From: Paraburkholderia xenovorans LB400 | GTDB lineage: Bacteria > Pseudomonadota > Gammaproteobacteria > Burkholderiales > Burkholderiaceae | Length of the DNA: 64,000 nucleotides | Assembly: GCF_000013645.1 (NCBI RefSeq) | Contig: NC_007953.1 | Span: 372,001 to 436,000, forward strand | Reading direction: 5' to 3' | In this document: piece after piece, positions 55,536-63,313 of the stretch | Numbering within the stretch: position 1 is the stretch's first letter | How the letters are laid out: every line of letters starts with the position of its first letter | Translations under genes and position numbers: made by a program | Notes under the pieces: model-generated | What the model was told of the DNA's origin: nothing | Seen by the model: only the letters and a program-made list of their open reading frames with translations | Database searches by the model: none

Positions 55536-55844
55536 ATGAATCAGGCGAGCCAGGCGACATCCGCCTCCGTTGCCTCACGGCAGATTCACCTCGGTACTGT
55601 TATCGGTGGCCCCGGGAGCCATTACGCCGGCTGGCGACATCCCGATGTGGTGATCGATGCGAGTATCAACCCCGACTTCGTCAAGGACGTGGCACGCAAG
55701 GTGGAAGCCGGCAAGTTTGACTTCGTGCCCGTCGCCGATGGACTTCACATCAACGCGAAGTCCGTTCCGCACTTCCTGAACTGCTTTGAGCCGCTCACCC
55801 TGTTGTCGGCGCTGGCCGCGATGAATCGCTACGCGCAGGCATAG
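55536..55844 (+). pseudogene. Truncated NtaA-type LLM monooxygenase (N-terminal ~100 residues)
   Basis: 102 codons from ATG 55536: [40 protein letters not shown] and [17 protein letters not shown], then a stop. It aligns with residues about 5-95 of the 46204 monooxygenase ([28 protein letters not shown]), while full-length members are about 440 aa. The FMN-binding C-terminal part has been deleted, and the next gene follows 9 bases later. Confidence 0.82.
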
Positions 55845-55853
55845 GGGTAAGGC

Positions 55854-56381
55854 ATGGCAGCCACATCCCCATCAACGCTACAGGATGAGCGCTTCGTCTA
55901 TGTTTCGGTCCACGATCCATTGGCTCGCCCCTTGTTCGATGAACTGGTCTACGAGTACAGCAGCCGTTACGAAGGGCTGATCAAGCCGGGAGATATCGAA
56001 AACGAATTGCTGCGTTATCCGGCCGAGGCGTTTGCCCCGCCGCACGGTGCCTTCGTGCTGCTGTTGCGAGACGGCCAGGCGATAGCGGGAGGCGCACTCA
56101 TGAGCCATCCCGATCCTGGCACCACCGAGTTCAAGCGCATCTGGGCCAGCCGCAGTCATCGCCGTCAAGGCCTTGCGCGGCGTGTGCTGGCCGAACTGGA
56201 GGCGCAGGCCGTTCGCCAGGGCTATACGCGGGTGTTCCTCGGCACCGGTCCTCGCCAGCCTGAGGCCATAGCGCTATATCGGACCAGTGGCTATACCTTG
56301 CTGTCCGCGCACGACTTCGGTGAGGACGAACCACCTGGCTTCCTGTTCGAGAAATACCTGTCCCCGCTGCAAACTGGTTAG
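55854..56381 (+). CDS. GNAT family N-acetyltransferase, copy 2
   Basis: 175 aa. Motif A is TTEFKRIWASRSHRRQGLAR, and motif B is VFLGTGPRQPEAIALYRTSG. It shares DPLARPLFDELVYEYSSRY and LLRYPAEAFAPPHGAFV-type segments with copy 1 at 37421 (DPVARPLLDALQVEYATRY; LVRYPAELFAPPEGAFI). It sits behind the truncated monooxygenase and the M20 remnant, so it is the surviving part of a second, decayed gene set. Confidence 0.87.
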   Translation: MAATSPSTLQDERFVYVSVHDPLARPLFDELVYEYSSRYEGLIKPGDIENELLRYPAEAFAPPHGAFVLLLRDGQAIAGGALMSHPDPGTTEFKRIWASRSHRRQGLARRVLAELEAQAVRQGYTRVFLGTGPRQPEAIALYRTSGYTLLSAHDFGEDEPPGFLFEKYLSPLQTG

Positions 56382-56772
56382 CGCCGGCGAACTCGCTGAG
56401 AGAATGATCCCAGGAGCGAAAGCGAAGTGACGGCGTGCCGGTCGTGATCAACCAGCGATTCTGAATGGTGTGCGCTTGCGCGGGCACACGCTCTGCGGGC
56501 GGGTACCGCCATATTCCGCACGAAAGGTATAGTTACCCCGGAATCAGCTCAACATAGAGATCAGCGTCGCCAATCGAAAAGGCGAATTTGACGAAGCCGT
56601 CGGCGCATACGTACGTAAGCGCATGCAGTAGGTTGCCAATGAAGCCCTAAAAGAATAGTCGAACGCTTAGGGACGGGAGTGCATGAGGATGCTAACCGGC
56701 AACGTAGCGGCAGGTATCGTCGTGCTTGCGCTGCTTTAATGACCGGTTTATCGTTGCACGTCGACTTATGAA
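56382..56772. promoter_or_regulatory. Leader/promoter region of the riboswitch-controlled gene
   Basis: About 390 bases with no gene; it should contain the promoter of the glycine-riboswitch transcript. No clear -35/-10 pair could be assigned. Confidence 0.35.
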
Positions 56773-56953
56773 TCGCGCGGAAGAGCCCAGCATCCCGGAT
56801 GCTGGCGCCGACGGAGCAACCGCCCCGGAAACTCTCAGGCAACCAGGACCGCGCGATCAGGACAATCTGGAGAGAGGCGCGAGGCGCCCACCGAAGGGGA
56901 AACCGGCTCATGCACGCCGCCGGTCAAGCTCTCAGGTACCCGTACAGATGGGG
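56773..56953 (+). promoter_or_regulatory. Tandem glycine riboswitch (two gcvT-type aptamers)
   Basis: Aptamer I spans 56773-56855, closed by CGCGCGG/CCGCGCG, with GCGCCGACGGAGCAACCG and AAACTCTCAGGCA. Aptamer II spans about 56864-56953 with GGAGAGAGGCGC, CACCGAAGGGGAAACCGG, AGCTCTCAGGTA and the closing CAGATGGGG. These are the conserved cores of glycine riboswitches. The element ends 43 bases before the D-amino-acid dehydrogenase start and presumably turns expression on when glycine is high. Confidence 0.95.
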
Positions 56954-56954
56954 T

Positions 56955-56976
56955 GTCACTGCCGTGTGGCAGTGAC
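56955..56976 (+). promoter_or_regulatory. Perfect 9-bp hairpin, expression platform of the riboswitch
   Basis: GTCACTGCC and GGCAGTGAC pair perfectly around the loop GTGT directly after aptamer II. No T-run follows, so it may act on translation or as an anti-structure rather than as a classical terminator. Confidence 0.6.
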
Positions 56977-56996
56977 CACTCCCTGTTCGGACCACC

Positions 56997-58226
56997 ATGA
57001 CCCGAATCGCTGTTATTGGCGCCGGAATTACCGGCGTCACCTCCGCCTACACACTCGCCCGAGCCGGTTACGACGTCACTGTCGTCGACCGTTGCAGGTA
57101 TCCGGCAATGGACACGTCGTTTGCGAACGGCGGCCAGCTTTCCGCGAGCAATGCTGAAGTCTGGAACAACGGTGCCACGTTGCTGAAGGCGCTGCGATGG
57201 ATGTGGACGGCGGGCGCGCCGCTGCTGCTCAATCCCGTACCTGGCTGGCACAAGTACACGTGGCTCGCCGCATTCGTCGCGAATATGCCGCGGTACCGGG
57301 TCAATACTGTCGAGACGGTGCGCATGGCAATCGCCGCCCGCCAATATCTCCATGCGATGGCGGAAGAGGAAGGCATCGACTTCGATCTCGAACGCAGGGG
57401 CATTCTGCACATCTACCCTGACCGGCGTGCATTCGAGGCGGCGAAGCGTGTCAACGCGCTACTTCGCGAAGGCGGTCTCGAGCGCCACGCAGTGACGCCT
57501 GCCGAAGTGCGCTCGATTGAGCCGTCGTTGCGCACGGCGTGCCATGGAGGGTTCTATACGCCGTCGGACTCGACGGGGGACATTCACAAGTTCACGCGTG
57601 GTCTCGCAGACGCCTGCCGACGTCGCGGAGTGAAGTTCGTCATGGAGCAGGAGATCGCACGGATAGCGCGCGACGGCGAACGGTTTCTGCTGATGCCTCG
57701 CACGGCGGACGGATCGGTCGCGAGCGACGGGGCGTTCGACGGTCTCGTCGTCGCGGCCGGAGTCGCCAGTCGCCGTATTGCTGCAATGCTGGGTGACCAT
57801 GTGAACGTCTATCCGGTCAAAGGGTATTCGATCACCGTTCATCTCGACGACGACGCCAGCCGGCAGTCGGCGCCATGGGTCAGCCTGCTCGACGAGGAAC
57901 GCAAGATCGTCACGAGCCGTCTCGGTGCGGACCGGTTTCGCGTGGCGGGCACCGCGGAGATCAACGGCGAGAACCGGAACATTCGGGCCGACCGGATCGC
58001 GCCGCTCGTCGACTGGGTGCGCCAGCATTTTCCGGATGTCGGCACGTCGCGCGTGGTACCGTGGTGCGGACTCAGGCCGATGATGCCCGACATGATGCCG
58101 AGGGTCGGCCCTGGCAGGATGCCCGGTGTCTTCTACAACACCGGCCACGGTCACCTCGGGTGGACGTTGTCGGCAGCTACCGCGCAGATTCTGGCTGCCG
58201 CGGTCGCAGCGGGATTGCCGGCGTAG
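56997..58226 (+). CDS. D-amino-acid dehydrogenase (DadA-type FAD oxidoreductase)
   Basis: 409 aa. The N-terminal Rossmann motif is RIAVIGAGITGVTSAYTLAR, followed by ANGGQLSASNAEVWNNGATL, the DadA signature. The body has GDIHKFTRGLADACRRRGVK, and the C-terminal FAD contact is GHGHLGWTLSAATAQILAAA. It oxidises D-amino acids, and possibly glycine or sarcosine, to oxo acids at the membrane with FAD. The glycine riboswitch directly upstream makes glycine or a glycine-linked metabolite the probable inducer and perhaps the substrate. It is convergent with the Rieske operon. Confidence 0.92.
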   Translation: MTRIAVIGAGITGVTSAYTLARAGYDVTVVDRCRYPAMDTSFANGGQLSASNAEVWNNGATLLKALRWMWTAGAPLLLNPVPGWHKYTWLAAFVANMPRYRVNTVETVRMAIAARQYLHAMAEEEGIDFDLERRGILHIYPDRRAFEAAKRVNALLREGGLERHAVTPAEVRSIEPSLRTACHGGFYTPSDSTGDIHKFTRGLADACRRRGVKFVMEQEIARIARDGERFLLMPRTADGSVASDGAFDGLVVAAGVASRRIAAMLGDHVNVYPVKGYSITVHLDDDASRQSAPWVSLLDEERKIVTSRLGADRFRVAGTAEINGENRNIRADRIAPLVDWVRQHFPDVGTSRVVPWCGLRPMMPDMMPRVGPGRMPGVFYNTGHGHLGWTLSAATAQILAAAVAAGLPA

Positions 58227-58289
58227 CGCGGTATCGGGCCGCGTCGTCGTCAGTCGCTGACGACCTACGCAGCCAAAGGCACGCCGACT

Positions 58290-58913
58290 TCAGGAAGAAG
58301 CCGGCGGTGTCGGCGGACGCGGCATCGTGAAGAGGTTCGACGTACGTGCATATTCGCCCCGCCCGTGCATCCGCGCGACGAGGCCGAGCGCGGGCGTGTC
58401 GACATAGCAGTTGTCCCGGTCGAGCACGGCTGCATCGTCGATGTAGACGGAGCGGACGGTGGCCGCAATCAGCATCCGCCCGTTGCCGAGTTCGATGTAC
58501 CGCATCGGAATGCATTCGAGCGCGACGGGGCTTTCGGCAATGCGCGGAATCGCGATCGTCGGGCACGGCGCGGTGGCGAGATCTGCTGCTTGCAGTTCGT
58601 CGACCCCGTGCTCGTATTCGCACGCGGTTGCGTTCATCTGGTGAGCCAGCCGTTCGGGTACGAGGTTTACGACGAATTCGCCACGTGCGCGGATGTTTGC
58701 TCCAGTGTCCTTCTGCTGTCCCGCGCGTCCCATGATGCCAAGACAGATCACGGGCGGGTCGTCGCTGAACAGGTTGAAGAACGAGAAAGGCGCGGCGTTG
58801 AGGCGGCCGTTGGCATCGGCGCTGACCACCCATGCAATCGGACGCGGTACGATGGTTGAAGATAGCAGCTTGTAGCCGTCGCGCGGCGATAGCTGGCTCA
58901 GGTCGAACCACAT
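58290..58913 (-). CDS. Flavin reductase family protein (DIM6/NTAB)
   Basis: 207 aa. FMN-binding split barrel with YKLLSSTIVPRPIAWVVSAD, LNAAPFSFFNLFSDDPPVIC and GEFVVNLVPERLAHQMNATA. It reduces FMN or binds it as a partner of oxygenases. It is the third gene of the minus-strand Rieske operon (13 bases after the reductase). It is also the only visible flavin reductase in the window that could supply FMNH2 to the LLM monooxygenases, although it is not adjacent to them. Confidence 0.88.
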   Translation of the reverse strand: MWFDLSQLSPRDGYKLLSSTIVPRPIAWVVSADANGRLNAAPFSFFNLFSDDPPVICLGIMGRAGQQKDTGANIRARGEFVVNLVPERLAHQMNATACEYEHGVDELQAADLATAPCPTIAIPRIAESPVALECIPMRYIELGNGRMLIAATVRSVYIDDAAVLDRDNCYVDTPALGLVARMHGRGEYARTSNLFTMPRPPTPPASS

Positions 58914-58926
58914 GAGTGAACTCCGT

Positions 58927-59901
58927 CTAGATGTCGAGGCGCAGCACCGGCGTGCGGGCGCGCGAACAGCAGATCGTGATCTTCGCGTTTTCCGCCTTTT
59001 CGGCGGCCGTCTGGTACTCGTCGCGATGCTCGGGAATGCCTTCCAGAACCGGCGTCAGACACGCGCCGCACAGCCCCTGTTCGCACGAGGTCAGCACCTG
59101 CACGCCCGCTCTTTCGAGTGCCCGCGCGATCGATTCATTTTCTCCGACGGTCACCGTCGCGCCGCTACGAACGGCTTCGACGACGAACGAACGGCCGCAG
59201 GACGCGTTGTTTTCCGCGGAGAAATGCTCGACATGAATGCGCTCCGCGGCAAAACCTCTCGCGATGGCCTGCTCGCGGACCTTGTCGATGAAGCCGGTCG
59301 GGCCGCATAGATAGATGTGGGCGATCCGCTCGGGCGCGAGCGTCTCGTCGGCAAGCGGCAAGCTGGCCCCGTCGCCGTCGAAATGAAACCGCACGGCCGC
59401 CGCGAACGGCTCCGTGGCAAGCGCATCGCGAAACGCGGCGCGCGATACGCTGCGGGCAAAGTAATGCAATTCGAAATCGATGCCGCGTAGAGTGAGCGCA
59501 TGCGCCATCGCCTTCAGCGGAGTGATGCCGATGCCGCCTGCGACGAGCAGCTTCGTTCCGTTCTCCGCATCCAGAGGAAACGCATTACGAGGGTGGCTGA
59601 TTATGAGCAGGTCGCCCACCTTCAAATCATGCATACGGGCTGATCCGCCGCGCCCGCTGGGCTCCCGTAGCACCGCGATCACATAGCGGTGCCGCTCGCC
59701 GGGCGGGTTGCACAGGGAATATTGCCGGATCATCGGGCCCGGCAGATGCACGTCGATGTGGGCACCGGCATCGAAAGATGGCAACGCCGAGCCGTCGGCG
59801 GTCCGCAGTTCGAACGAGGCGATGCCGTCGGCTTCTTCTGTCCGCACACGCACGACGACTTCGAGTTCGCCGGGCGCGGCTGTGATATCTGCTTCGCTCA
59901 T
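58927..59901 (-). CDS. Oxygenase reductase, FMN/NADH with C-terminal [2Fe-2S] (phthalate dioxygenase reductase type)
   Basis: 324 aa. The flavin site is IRQYSLCNPPGERHRYVIAV, the nucleotide-binding region LLVAGGIGITPLKAMAHALT and YLCGPTGFIDKVREQAI, and the plant-type ferredoxin domain CEQGLCGACLTPVLEG with a final Cys in ITICCSRA. It passes electrons from NAD(P)H to the Rieske oxygenase encoded 19 bases upstream. This is a typical two-component (class IA) arrangement. Confidence 0.92.
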   Translation of the reverse strand: MSEADITAAPGELEVVVRVRTEEADGIASFELRTADGSALPSFDAGAHIDVHLPGPMIRQYSLCNPPGERHRYVIAVLREPSGRGGSARMHDLKVGDLLIISHPRNAFPLDAENGTKLLVAGGIGITPLKAMAHALTLRGIDFELHYFARSVSRAAFRDALATEPFAAAVRFHFDGDGASLPLADETLAPERIAHIYLCGPTGFIDKVREQAIARGFAAERIHVEHFSAENNASCGRSFVVEAVRSGATVTVGENESIARALERAGVQVLTSCEQGLCGACLTPVLEGIPEHRDEYQTAAEKAENAKITICCSRARTPVLRLDI

Positions 59902-59920
59902 GAACGGTCGAGTCCTCGCA

Positions 59921-61084
59921 TCAGGCTGATTGCGGGCCGAACAGCCGTTCGAGGTGGTAGCCCAGAGCGTGATGGATCGCGTTCTCCATGAACGACATCC
60001 TGCCGGGTTCGAAGCCGCGCGTGTTCATCGCACGCTGGAGTGACAGGATCATGCCGCGGTCTTCGTCGAGTACCTGTTCAACGAATTTCACATATGTCTG
60101 GATCTTTTCCTGGAATTGCGGATCGGCGATCTTGTCTTCCGGAAAGAGGAAGTACGCGACAGAGTGCGTCCTGTTGACCGCGGTCGGCCAGTGAGTGACC
60201 GGTCGGACGTAGTCGCAGCGGGCGAGCATGGTCAGGTTCGGCGGCAGGTAGCCGATGCGGGCGAAGCTGTCGTCGTCGATCCACGGCAGCCTGCCGAAAA
60301 GTGACGAACCCGTCTCGGACATCGTTTTTGCCCGGTAGTGGATACTGGCACGGCCGCGCGGCAGCTGCAGATACCGGTAGCTGCTTTGATCCTGGTACCG
60401 TCCGATTGTGTCCGCATGCGTGACGCCGACATGATAGATGTCCATCAGGTTTTCGTAGACGAATTTCCAGTTGCAGTCGAAATCCGTTTCCCACCTAAGC
60501 CCGAGCCGCAGTTCGCCCTGGCGCAACATCCCGAACTCCTGCTCGTACTCGGCCATATAGCTCGAGAGCGGCTCGGCGTCCGGGTCGAACGAGATGTGGA
60601 TGAAGCCGCCCCAGGTGTCGAGGCGGACCGGCTTGAGGCTGCAATTCTTCTGGTCAAACCCCTGGGCTTCCTTCATGAACGGCACGCCGATCAGCTTGCC
60701 GTCCAGATCATAGGACCAGGCGTGGTAGGGGCACTTGAAGATCTTTGCGTTGCCCCTGCCTTCGGCGACTTCGACGCCGCGGTGGCGGCACTGGTTGTAG
60801 AACGCCTGCAGCACGCCGCTGCGATTACGCACGATCAGCACCGGCTCGTCGATGACGGTGTGAGTGACGAAATCGCCGGGGTTGGGCAACTCGTCGACGT
60901 GCGCGATACACAGCCAGTCCTTCATGAAGATGCGCTCCTTTTCGCGCCGGAGCACGTCCGGGTCGCCGTATATATAGCCCGGAGCGTGGCTTGCCTCGTT
61001 GAGCGGGCGCTGCGTGTGTTCGATTTCCGCAGGCTTTGACATGAAATGAATGGGAGAGGCGTGGACGTTTTCGAGGGTGGACAT
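59921..61084 (-). CDS. Rieske non-haem iron oxygenase, alpha subunit
   Basis: 387 aa from ATG 61084. The Rieske cluster is C-x-H-x17-C-x2-H, beginning CRHRGVEVAEGRGNAKIF and ending KCPYHAW. The catalytic iron lies in NWKFVYENLMDIYHVGVTHA, with two His and an Asp further on (EDRGMILSLQRAMN). The family includes demethylases for quaternary amines and aromatic hydroxylases. No beta subunit gene is present. Because the operon also follows a truncated amino-acid transporter ATPase on the same strand and faces a glycine-responsive dehydrogenase, an N-methylated amino acid is a plausible substrate; this is inference. Confidence 0.92.
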   Translation of the reverse strand: MSTLENVHASPIHFMSKPAEIEHTQRPLNEASHAPGYIYGDPDVLRREKERIFMKDWLCIAHVDELPNPGDFVTHTVIDEPVLIVRNRSGVLQAFYNQCRHRGVEVAEGRGNAKIFKCPYHAWSYDLDGKLIGVPFMKEAQGFDQKNCSLKPVRLDTWGGFIHISFDPDAEPLSSYMAEYEQEFGMLRQGELRLGLRWETDFDCNWKFVYENLMDIYHVGVTHADTIGRYQDQSSYRYLQLPRGRASIHYRAKTMSETGSSLFGRLPWIDDDSFARIGYLPPNLTMLARCDYVRPVTHWPTAVNRTHSVAYFLFPEDKIADPQFQEKIQTYVKFVEQVLDEDRGMILSLQRAMNTRGFEPGRMSFMENAIHHALGYHLERLFGPQSA

Positions 61085-61112
61085 GGGGTCTCCGGATGCA
61101 TGGACGGGCGAG

Positions 61113-61382
61113 CTAGGCTTCGCGCACGAGTGCGATGGGCGGTGGTGCGTCCTGCCGCGTGACCAGTACGCGGCGCAGGAAGTCGCGCGTGCGCTCGTGG
61201 CGCGGCTGGTTGAAAATCTCCGCGGGGGTGCTTTCTTCGAGGATGATGCCGCCATCGAAGAACACCACCCGGTCGGCGACTTCGCGTGCGAATCCCATCT
61301 CATGTGTGACGACGATCATCGTCATGCCTTCGTCCGCGAGCTGCTTCATGGTCTTGAGTACGTCGCCGACGAGTTCGGGGTC
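61113..61382 (-). pseudogene. Polar amino-acid ABC transporter ATPase, 3' fragment
   Basis: About 90 codons remain: [40 protein letters not shown] and [19 protein letters not shown]. This is the segment from just after Walker B to the C-terminus of a GlnQ/HisP-type ATPase. Walker A, the signature and Walker B are missing; homology stops at about 61382, where integrase-associated sequence begins. The 5' part may lie beyond the window. Confidence 0.85.
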
Positions 61383-61427
61383 TCCGCCAGGAGATCTTCC
61401 CGGAGCATCCCGCGATGTCCCGGGACT

Positions 61428-61467
61428 AACCCCGGAAGGCCGCCACATGGGCCTTCCGGGGTTTTTT
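61428..61467 (+). terminator. Strong rho-independent terminator upstream of integrase 1
   Basis: AACCCCGGAAGGCC (61428-61441) and GGCCTTCCGGGGTT (61450-61463) form a perfect 14-bp stem with an 8-base loop, followed by T-rich sequence. It follows the short open frame ending [14 protein letters not shown]-stop and is echoed by the similar structure at 63207. Confidence 0.85.
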
Positions 61468-61527
61468 CTTGTGCCGGACCTTCCCGCTCAATACCCATCA
61501 ATCGCAAGTCAAAGTATGGGTAGAAGT

Positions 61528-62763
61528 ATGGGTACGAGGGAAGCAGGCTTCACGACACATTCACGTTCCATCCACCGCCTTTCCGCACCCGGCGTCGCGC
61601 GCCTGAGAAGGCCAGGCTACTACTGCGATGGTGGTGGACTCTATCTTCAGGTGTCACCCGCAGGCGCGCGTTCCTGGGTCTATCGTTTCAGGCATGAAGG
61701 GCGACTGCGCGAGATGGGCCTTGGTGGACTCCTGCGCGTGTCGCTGGCCGACGCCCGCGAGCGCGCGCAGCAATGTCGCAGGCAGCTCGGCTGTGGGCTC
61801 GATCCCATCGAGGAGCGACGAAAGGAACAGGCGCAGCGCGCTGCGCAGCTTGCGCGTACGAAGACCTTCGATGAATGCACCACGGCATACATCCGGGCCA
61901 ACCGCGCGGGCTGGAAGAATGAAAAGCACGTGGCCCAGTGGGAGAGCACACTGGACACCTATGCCTCGCCGGTCATCGGCAAGCTCCCGGTACGTGACAT
62001 CGACACGACGCACATCGTGCGCGTGCTGCAGCCGGTCTGGGAAGCAAAGCCCGAGACGGCGAGCCGCGTGCGCGGGCGCATCGAGTCGGTACTGGACTGG
62101 GCAACGGCTCACAAATACCGGGAAGGAGAGAATCCGGCCCGGTGGAAAGGCCACCTCGACAAGATCCTTCCAGCACGCACGAAGGTGCGCAAGGTCCAGC
62201 ATCATGCGGCTTTGCCTTATGCGCAGGCGGCAGCGTTCATGAAGGCGCTCAAGGCCCAGGAAGGTCTGGCGGCGCGGGCCCTGGAACTCGTGATTCTCAC
62301 CGCGGCCCGGACCAACGAGGTCATCGGGGCGACGCGCAGCGAATTCGATCTTGATGCGGGGATGTGGACGGTGCCGGCCCAGCGGATGAAGGCGCAGCGC
62401 GCGCACCGGATTCCCCTGTCGGAGACGGCGCTTGATCTGGTGCGCAGGCTGCTGGACGGAGTGCAGGACGAACTGTTGTTCCCGGGAGCGAAGAAGGGCA
62501 AGCCACTGTCGAACATGGCGATGCTCACAGTGCTGCGCAGGATGAAGCGCACGGACCTGACAGTCCATGGATTCCGCTCGACCTTCCGTGACTGGGCGGC
62601 AGAGTGCACGACGTATCCCAACGAGATGGCAGAGATGGCACTGGCGCATGCCGTGGACGACAAGGTGGAGGCCGCCTACCGTCGGGGTGACATGTTCCAG
62701 CGACGCCGGCAGATGATGGACGACTGGGCCGCATACTGCGCACGGCAGGCGGACGGGGAATGA
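61528..62763 (+). CDS. P4-type tyrosine integrase, copy 1
   Basis: 411 aa from ATG 61528 (ATG 61516 is equally possible). The N-terminal DUF4102-like domain has YYCDGGGLYLQVSPAGARSW. The SAM-like domain includes KTFDECTTAYIRANRAGWK. The catalytic domain has Arg in LTAARTNEVIGATRSE, His/Arg in LTVHGFRSTFRDWAAEC and His...Tyr in MALAHAVDDKVEAAYRRGD. It catalyses integration and excision of a genomic island. All catalytic residues are present. Confidence 0.94.
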   Translation: MGTREAGFTTHSRSIHRLSAPGVARLRRPGYYCDGGGLYLQVSPAGARSWVYRFRHEGRLREMGLGGLLRVSLADARERAQQCRRQLGCGLDPIEERRKEQAQRAAQLARTKTFDECTTAYIRANRAGWKNEKHVAQWESTLDTYASPVIGKLPVRDIDTTHIVRVLQPVWEAKPETASRVRGRIESVLDWATAHKYREGENPARWKGHLDKILPARTKVRKVQHHAALPYAQAAAFMKALKAQEGLAARALELVILTAARTNEVIGATRSEFDLDAGMWTVPAQRMKAQRAHRIPLSETALDLVRRLLDGVQDELLFPGAKKGKPLSNMAMLTVLRRMKRTDLTVHGFRSTFRDWAAECTTYPNEMAEMALAHAVDDKVEAAYRRGDMFQRRRQMMDDWAAYCARQADGE

Positions 62764-63313
62764 CGGCGACGGGCGGATGTGCCGCATCCGCCTCTCGTTG
62801 TCGTTATCCATGAACGGGCGGGCGACCGCGACGCAGTGTGCGTTGGGCGTAGCCCGCCCGTACCGTCGCCACGTGTCGCGCGGCGGCCCCGGCGTCGCCT
62901 TCCGCTGTCTTTACAGGCAGATGTGAGGCGGCTGCTGTCCACTGTCGGAGCGCTTTCGGATAACGCCTGTCAGGTCTCGAGGTCAAGGATCAAATTGCCA
63001 TGCAGCATTCCATTTACATAGTGATCCTGATCAATGTGAAGTCTGCTGTTGCGCAATATGCAGTAGGGCAATGAAAGAGGGGGCTCCTGATACACGGCTT
63101 CGCAACGGGAAGGAGCGGCTGTGGCGACACCTGGCCGAGTGGGATCGGAGGGCAGCCTCGAGACCAGCAGGAATTCCCGGACCATGCCGCAATGTCCCGG
63201 AAACAGCCGGAGAGGCCCGCCACGCGGGGCTCTCCGGGGTTTTCACTTGTGCAGGTCCGCGTCGCCCTGTACGCTTTAACCGCATCTGCGGATATGGCCT
63301 GACAGGAGGCACC
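62764..63313. other. Gap between the two integrases
   Basis: About 550 bases with no gene. A hairpin GGCGGATG/CATCCGCC (62772-62792) directly follows integrase 1 and may terminate it. The region 63150-63250 repeats the arrangement found upstream of integrase 1 (diverged copy). Confidence 0.5.
63207..63243 (+). terminator. Terminator-like hairpin upstream of integrase 2
   Basis: CCGGAGAG (63207-63214) pairs with CTCTCCGG (63230-63237), extended by CCC/GGG across a mismatch, and is followed by GGTTTT. Its position and flanks (GTCCCGG before, CTTGTGC after) match those of the 61428 terminator. Confidence 0.7.
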
